From NCBI GenBank assembly GCA_905193085.1, contig CAJJNI010000104.1, positions 1-8,224 of the forward strand: a DNA stretch of 8,224 nt. Reading direction: 5' to 3'. This document shows, one piece after another, positions 5,648 through 8,224 of this stretch. The position numbers were made by a program, and so were the translations under genes. Origin of the DNA: an uncultured Lachnospiraceae bacterium (lineage in GTDB: Bacteria; Bacillota; Clostridia; Lachnospirales; Lachnospiraceae). Each line of letters begins with the position of its first letter. The stretch's first letter is position 1. Under the pieces are notes generated by a model. It had not been told where the DNA came from. It did no database searches and was given only the letters and a program-made list of their open reading frames with translations.

Positions 5648-6922
5648 TTATCTGTAAATTATATCGTGTCTTCCAGGACCATTTGAAATCATTGTAATTG
5701 GGAATCCAATATGTTTTTCAACAAATTCAATGTATTTACGGCAATTTTCCGGTAAATCTTCAAATTTCTTAATACCACGAATATCTGTTTTCCAGCCAGG
5801 AAGAACTTCAAGTACAGGCTTTGCCTTCTCTAACTGTGCAGTTGTAGGAAATTCTGTTGTTACTTTTCCGTTTATTTCATATCCTGTGCAGACAGGTATT
5901 TCATCAAGATAACCAAGTACATCAAGTACAGTAAATGCAACATCTGTTGTTCCCTGAATACGACAACCGTATTTAGAAGCTACACAGTCAAACCATCCCA
6001 TTCTTCTTGGACGACCTGTTGTTGCTCCGAATTCACCGCCATCTCCGCCACGTTTTCTTAATTCATCTGCTTCTTCTCCAAATATTTCACTGACAAATGC
6101 ACCTGCACCTACAGCACTTGAATAAGCCTTGCAGACTGTAATTATCTTCTTGATTTCATATGGTGGAATTCCTGCACCGATAGCACCGTAAGCTGCTAAT
6201 GTTGATGATGATGTTACCATAGGATAAATTCCATGATCAGGGTCTTTAAGAGAACCTAACTGTCCTTCAAGAAGTATTTCTTTTCCATCTTTGATTGCAT
6301 TCCACAAAAATTCTGATACATTGCATACATATGGCGCAATCATATCTTTGTATTCCATAAGCTCATTGTATATTTCCTGTGGATTCAAAGCCGGTTTGTG
6401 ATAAAGATGCTCAAGTGTTACATTCTTTGTCTCACAAATTCTTTCAACTTTATCCATAAGACCATCATTATCAAATAATTCACTTACCTGAAAACCAATT
6501 TTTGCATATTTATCTGAATAAAATGGTGCTATTCCGGATTTAGTTGAACCAAATGAATTTTTCCCAAGTCTTTCTTCTTCATACTGGTCAAAAAGTACAT
6601 GATATGACATTACCATCTGTGCACGATCTGACACTAATATTTTTGGTTCCGGTACACCCTTGTCTGTTATTGATTTAATTTCATTAAATAAAACAGGAAC
6701 ATTAAGTGCAACACCATTTCCAATAATACTTGTTGTATGATTATAAAATACACCTGATGGAAGTGTATGCAGTGCAAATTTACCATAATCATTTACGATA
6801 GTATGGCCTGCATTAGCACCACCCTGAAAACGCACGATAATATCTGCATTTTCAGCAAGCATATCTGTAATCTTACCTTTTCCTTCGTCACCCCAATTGG
6901 CACCAACAACCGCTTTAACCAT
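5648..6922 (-). CDS. purA: Adenylosuccinate synthase
   Basis: This enzyme joins IMP and aspartate using GTP to make adenylosuccinate, the first committed step from IMP to AMP. The 424-aa protein (E. coli about 432) begins with the GTP-binding loop GANWGDEGKGK (residues 7-17), with catalytic Asp12, and RFQGGANAGHT with catalytic His40. It has GEFGATTGRPRRMGW at 296-310 and the guanine-recognition stretch SNGPGR near the C-terminus. Two IMP-site regions diverge from the textbook form: GSTKSGIAPFYSDKYAKIG (125-143) where E. coli and Bacillus have GTT..GIGPAY.DK.AR, and EGQLGSLKDPDHG (219-231) where EGAQGTLLDIDHG is usual. From memory this variant is common in Lachnospiraceae, so activity is likely retained. 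ATG 6922 follows AAGGAGG (6936-6930) by 7 nt. It has its own promoter and terminator, so it appears monocistronic. Confidence 0.96.
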   Translation of the reverse strand: MVKAVVGANWGDEGKGKITDMLAENADIIVRFQGGANAGHTIVNDYGKFALHTLPSGVFYNHTTSIIGNGVALNVPVLFNEIKSITDKGVPEPKILVSDRAQMVMSYHVLFDQYEEERLGKNSFGSTKSGIAPFYSDKYAKIGFQVSELFDNDGLMDKVERICETKNVTLEHLYHKPALNPQEIYNELMEYKDMIAPYVCNVSEFLWNAIKDGKEILLEGQLGSLKDPDHGIYPMVTSSSTLAAYGAIGAGIPPYEIKKIITVCKAYSSAVGAGAFVSEIFGEEADELRKRGGDGGEFGATTGRPRRMGWFDCVASKYGCRIQGTTDVAFTVLDVLGYLDEIPVCTGYEINGKVTTEFPTTAQLEKAKPVLEVLPGWKTDIRGIKKFEDLPENCRKYIEFVEKHIGFPITMISNGPGRHDIIYR

Positions 6923-6996
6923 TTTATTTCCTCCTTACTGCCTTCTTTTTTTGAAGACACTATGAATATATATTTCACTGTAAAACATACGAATAT

Positions 6997-7025
6997 ATAA
7001 TACACTTATAATAAGATAAAATCAA
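6997..7025 (-). promoter_or_regulatory. Promoter of purA
   Basis: On the minus strand TTGATT (7025-7020) is followed after exactly 17 bp by TATTAT (7002-6997). Initiation is expected near 6990, giving a leader of about 68 nt. The leader holds a small CTTC-A7-GAAG hairpin (6956-6942) five bases before the Shine-Dalgarno. I see no PurR box resembling the Bacillus motif and no purine riboswitch. Confidence 0.65.
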
Positions 7026-7038
7026 TAATTATTTTATA

Positions 7039-8224
7039 TTATTTTGTACTTTTTTTCTCAGCATCAAGCTTATTATTTATTGCTATTACAAGAGCATTTA
7101 TAGAAGCAGTGATGATATCCTGTGCGCTTCCACAACCCCAATAACATTCATTATCAGAATTTTTAATTCCAACATATGCCATTGCATTTGATGAAGAATC
7201 TTTTCCCATTGAATGTTCTTCATAACAAAAAATTTCATATGAAATGTCAAATTCTTTCTTTAATGCATTGCTGACTGCATCAAGTCGGCCATTTCCTTCA
7301 CCACGAATCAATGTTTTTTTAGCATTCTGTACAATAGTTACTTCTGTCTTTATTCCATCTTCCTGTGCAAAATGACTTTCGCTTATCGTAAAATACGGAT
7401 GGAAATTCATATATTTATCTGCAAAAATCTTATAAATTTCCTCAGGATGCAATTCTTTATGTCCACGGTCTGATACCCCTTTTGCAAGATATCCCATCTG
7501 CTCTTTCATTGCCTTAGGAAGATTTATACCATAATTTCTGTTCAAAATATATCCTACTCCGCCTTTACCGGACTGGCTGTTTATTCTGATTACATCTGAA
7601 TCATATTCTCTTCCAACATCTTTAGGATCAATTGGGAGATAAGGAACTGTCCATTTATCACATTTATTATCTTCACGATACTGCATTCCTTTTGCAATAG
7701 CATCCTGATGCGAACCTGAAAATGCTGCGAACACCAATTCACCGGCATAAGGCTGTCTCATTGAAATTTCCATTCCTGTATACTCTTTATAACATTCACA
7801 TATATGAGGCATATCTGAAAAATCAAGCTCAGGGTCTATTCCCTGTGCAAACATATTTAATGCAAGAGTAATTATATCAACATTACCTGTTCTTTCGCCA
7901 TTTCCAAAAAGCGTTCCCTCTATACGGTCAGCACCTGCCAGAATACCAAGCTCTGCATCTGAAACTCCACAGCCTCTGTCATTATGAGGGTGTAATGATA
8001 AAATAACATTCTCACGATTATGCATATTTTTACTCATATATTCAACCTGGCTTGCAAATACATGAGGAAGAGAATGTTCAACAGTTGCCGGAAGATTTAT
8101 TATAACCTTCTTATCTGGTGCAGGTTCCCATATATCTATTACTCCGTTTACTACCTCTAATGCATATTCCATCTCTGTTCCTGTAAAGCTCTCAGGACTA
8201 TACTCAAATAAAAAGTTTCCTTCT
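7039..8224 (-). CDS. leuA: 2-isopropylmalate synthase, 5'-truncated by window edge
   Basis: LeuA condenses acetyl-CoA with 2-oxoisovalerate, the first committed step of leucine synthesis. 394 codons are visible; the frame continues upstream of the internal ATG at 8172 as EGNFLFEYSPESFTGTE, a conserved LeuA stretch, so the true start is beyond base 8224. Missing are roughly 160-170 N-terminal residues, including the catalytic Arg-Asp at the start of the HMGL barrel. Visible are metal-binding HPHND (visible residues 78-82), GNGERTGNVD shortly after, SGSHQDAI near 169, and RINSQSGKGGVGYIL (about 213-227), which marks the longer class-2 LeuA type. The C-terminal LeuA dimer/regulatory domain contains GEGNGRLDA (308-316), where leucine feedback usually acts; Arg replaces the common Pro there. 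It ends 117 bp before purA. No convincing terminator follows, only an AT-only dyad. Confidence 0.95.
   Translation of the reverse strand, partial: EGNFLFEYSPESFTGTEMEYALEVVNGVIDIWEPAPDKKVIINLPATVEHSLPHVFASQVEYMSKNMHNRENVILSLHPHNDRGCGVSDAELGILAGADRIEGTLFGNGERTGNVDIITLALNMFAQGIDPELDFSDMPHICECYKEYTGMEISMRQPYAGELVFAAFSGSHQDAIAKGMQYREDNKCDKWTVPYLPIDPKDVGREYDSDVIRINSQSGKGGVGYILNRNYGINLPKAMKEQMGYLAKGVSDRGHKELHPEEIYKIFADKYMNFHPYFTISESHFAQEDGIKTEVTIVQNAKKTLIRGEGNGRLDAVSNALKKEFDISYEIFCYEEHSMGKDSSSNAMAYVGIKNSDNECYWGCGSAQDIITASINALVIAINNKLDAEKKSTK

Noticed and set aside
6963..6977. TGAA-TATATAT-TTCA dyad in the purA leader as an operator
   Set aside because: It is short and mostly alternating AT, which is expected by chance here, and it matches no regulator motif I know.
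3119..7005. Short open frames antisense to or overlapping rny, recA and purA (3119-3325, 4576-4764, 5730-5912, 6767-7000 on plus; 6793-7005 on minus)
   Set aside because: Each overlaps an unmistakable conserved gene in another frame and has no recognisable protein feature.
7016..7037. ATAAAAT/ATTTTAT dyad as leuA terminator
   Set aside because: The stem is 7 bp of A-T pairs only, has no proper T-tract, and overlaps the purA -35 region, so it is not convincing.

Overview
The window reads as a piece of a low-GC Gram-positive chromosome, most likely class Clostridia and probably family Lachnospiraceae. This rests on strong AT richness, Shine-Dalgarno sites of the AAGGAGG type before most genes, Firmicutes-type LexA (SOS) operators at recA, the order recA-recX-rny, and a PurA sequence variant that I associate from memory with that family. 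All six genes lie on the minus strand, so transcription runs from high to low coordinates.

Layout in the direction of transcription: a 5'-truncated leuA (leucine biosynthesis, 8224-7039); purA (AMP synthesis, 6922-5648) with its own promoter and a downstream hairpin terminator; recA (5411-4359), whose sigma-A-type promoter is accompanied by two SOS boxes; a 205-bp gap filled by about five imperfect 39-bp tandem repeats; recX (4153-3530), the RecA modulator; rny (RNase Y, 3379-1832) with a near-consensus promoter of its own; a large composite hairpin that probably terminates rny; and an exported repeat protein (1518 to beyond base 1) with a clear signal peptide and 78-79-residue tandem repeats, truncated by the window edge.

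The housekeeping genes are conventional. recA and recX form a damage-inducible pair, probably co-transcribed across the repeat array because no terminator is visible between them. rny can be expressed independently. The accessory part is the exported repeat protein with its own control region: an imperfect dyad over the -10/+1, helically phased A-tracts upstream, and a sequence word shared with the rny terminator hairpin.

Two starts differ from the longest open frames. recA starts at 5411, not 5492 (the longer frame begins inside the promoter). rny most likely starts at GTG 3379, right after a perfect Shine-Dalgarno, rather than at GTG 3415. I do not see a clearly new multi-gene system. The best candidates for something undescribed are the recA-recX repeat array, whose units can form a small GAAAA-loop hairpin with one compensatory base-pair change, and the exported repeat protein.
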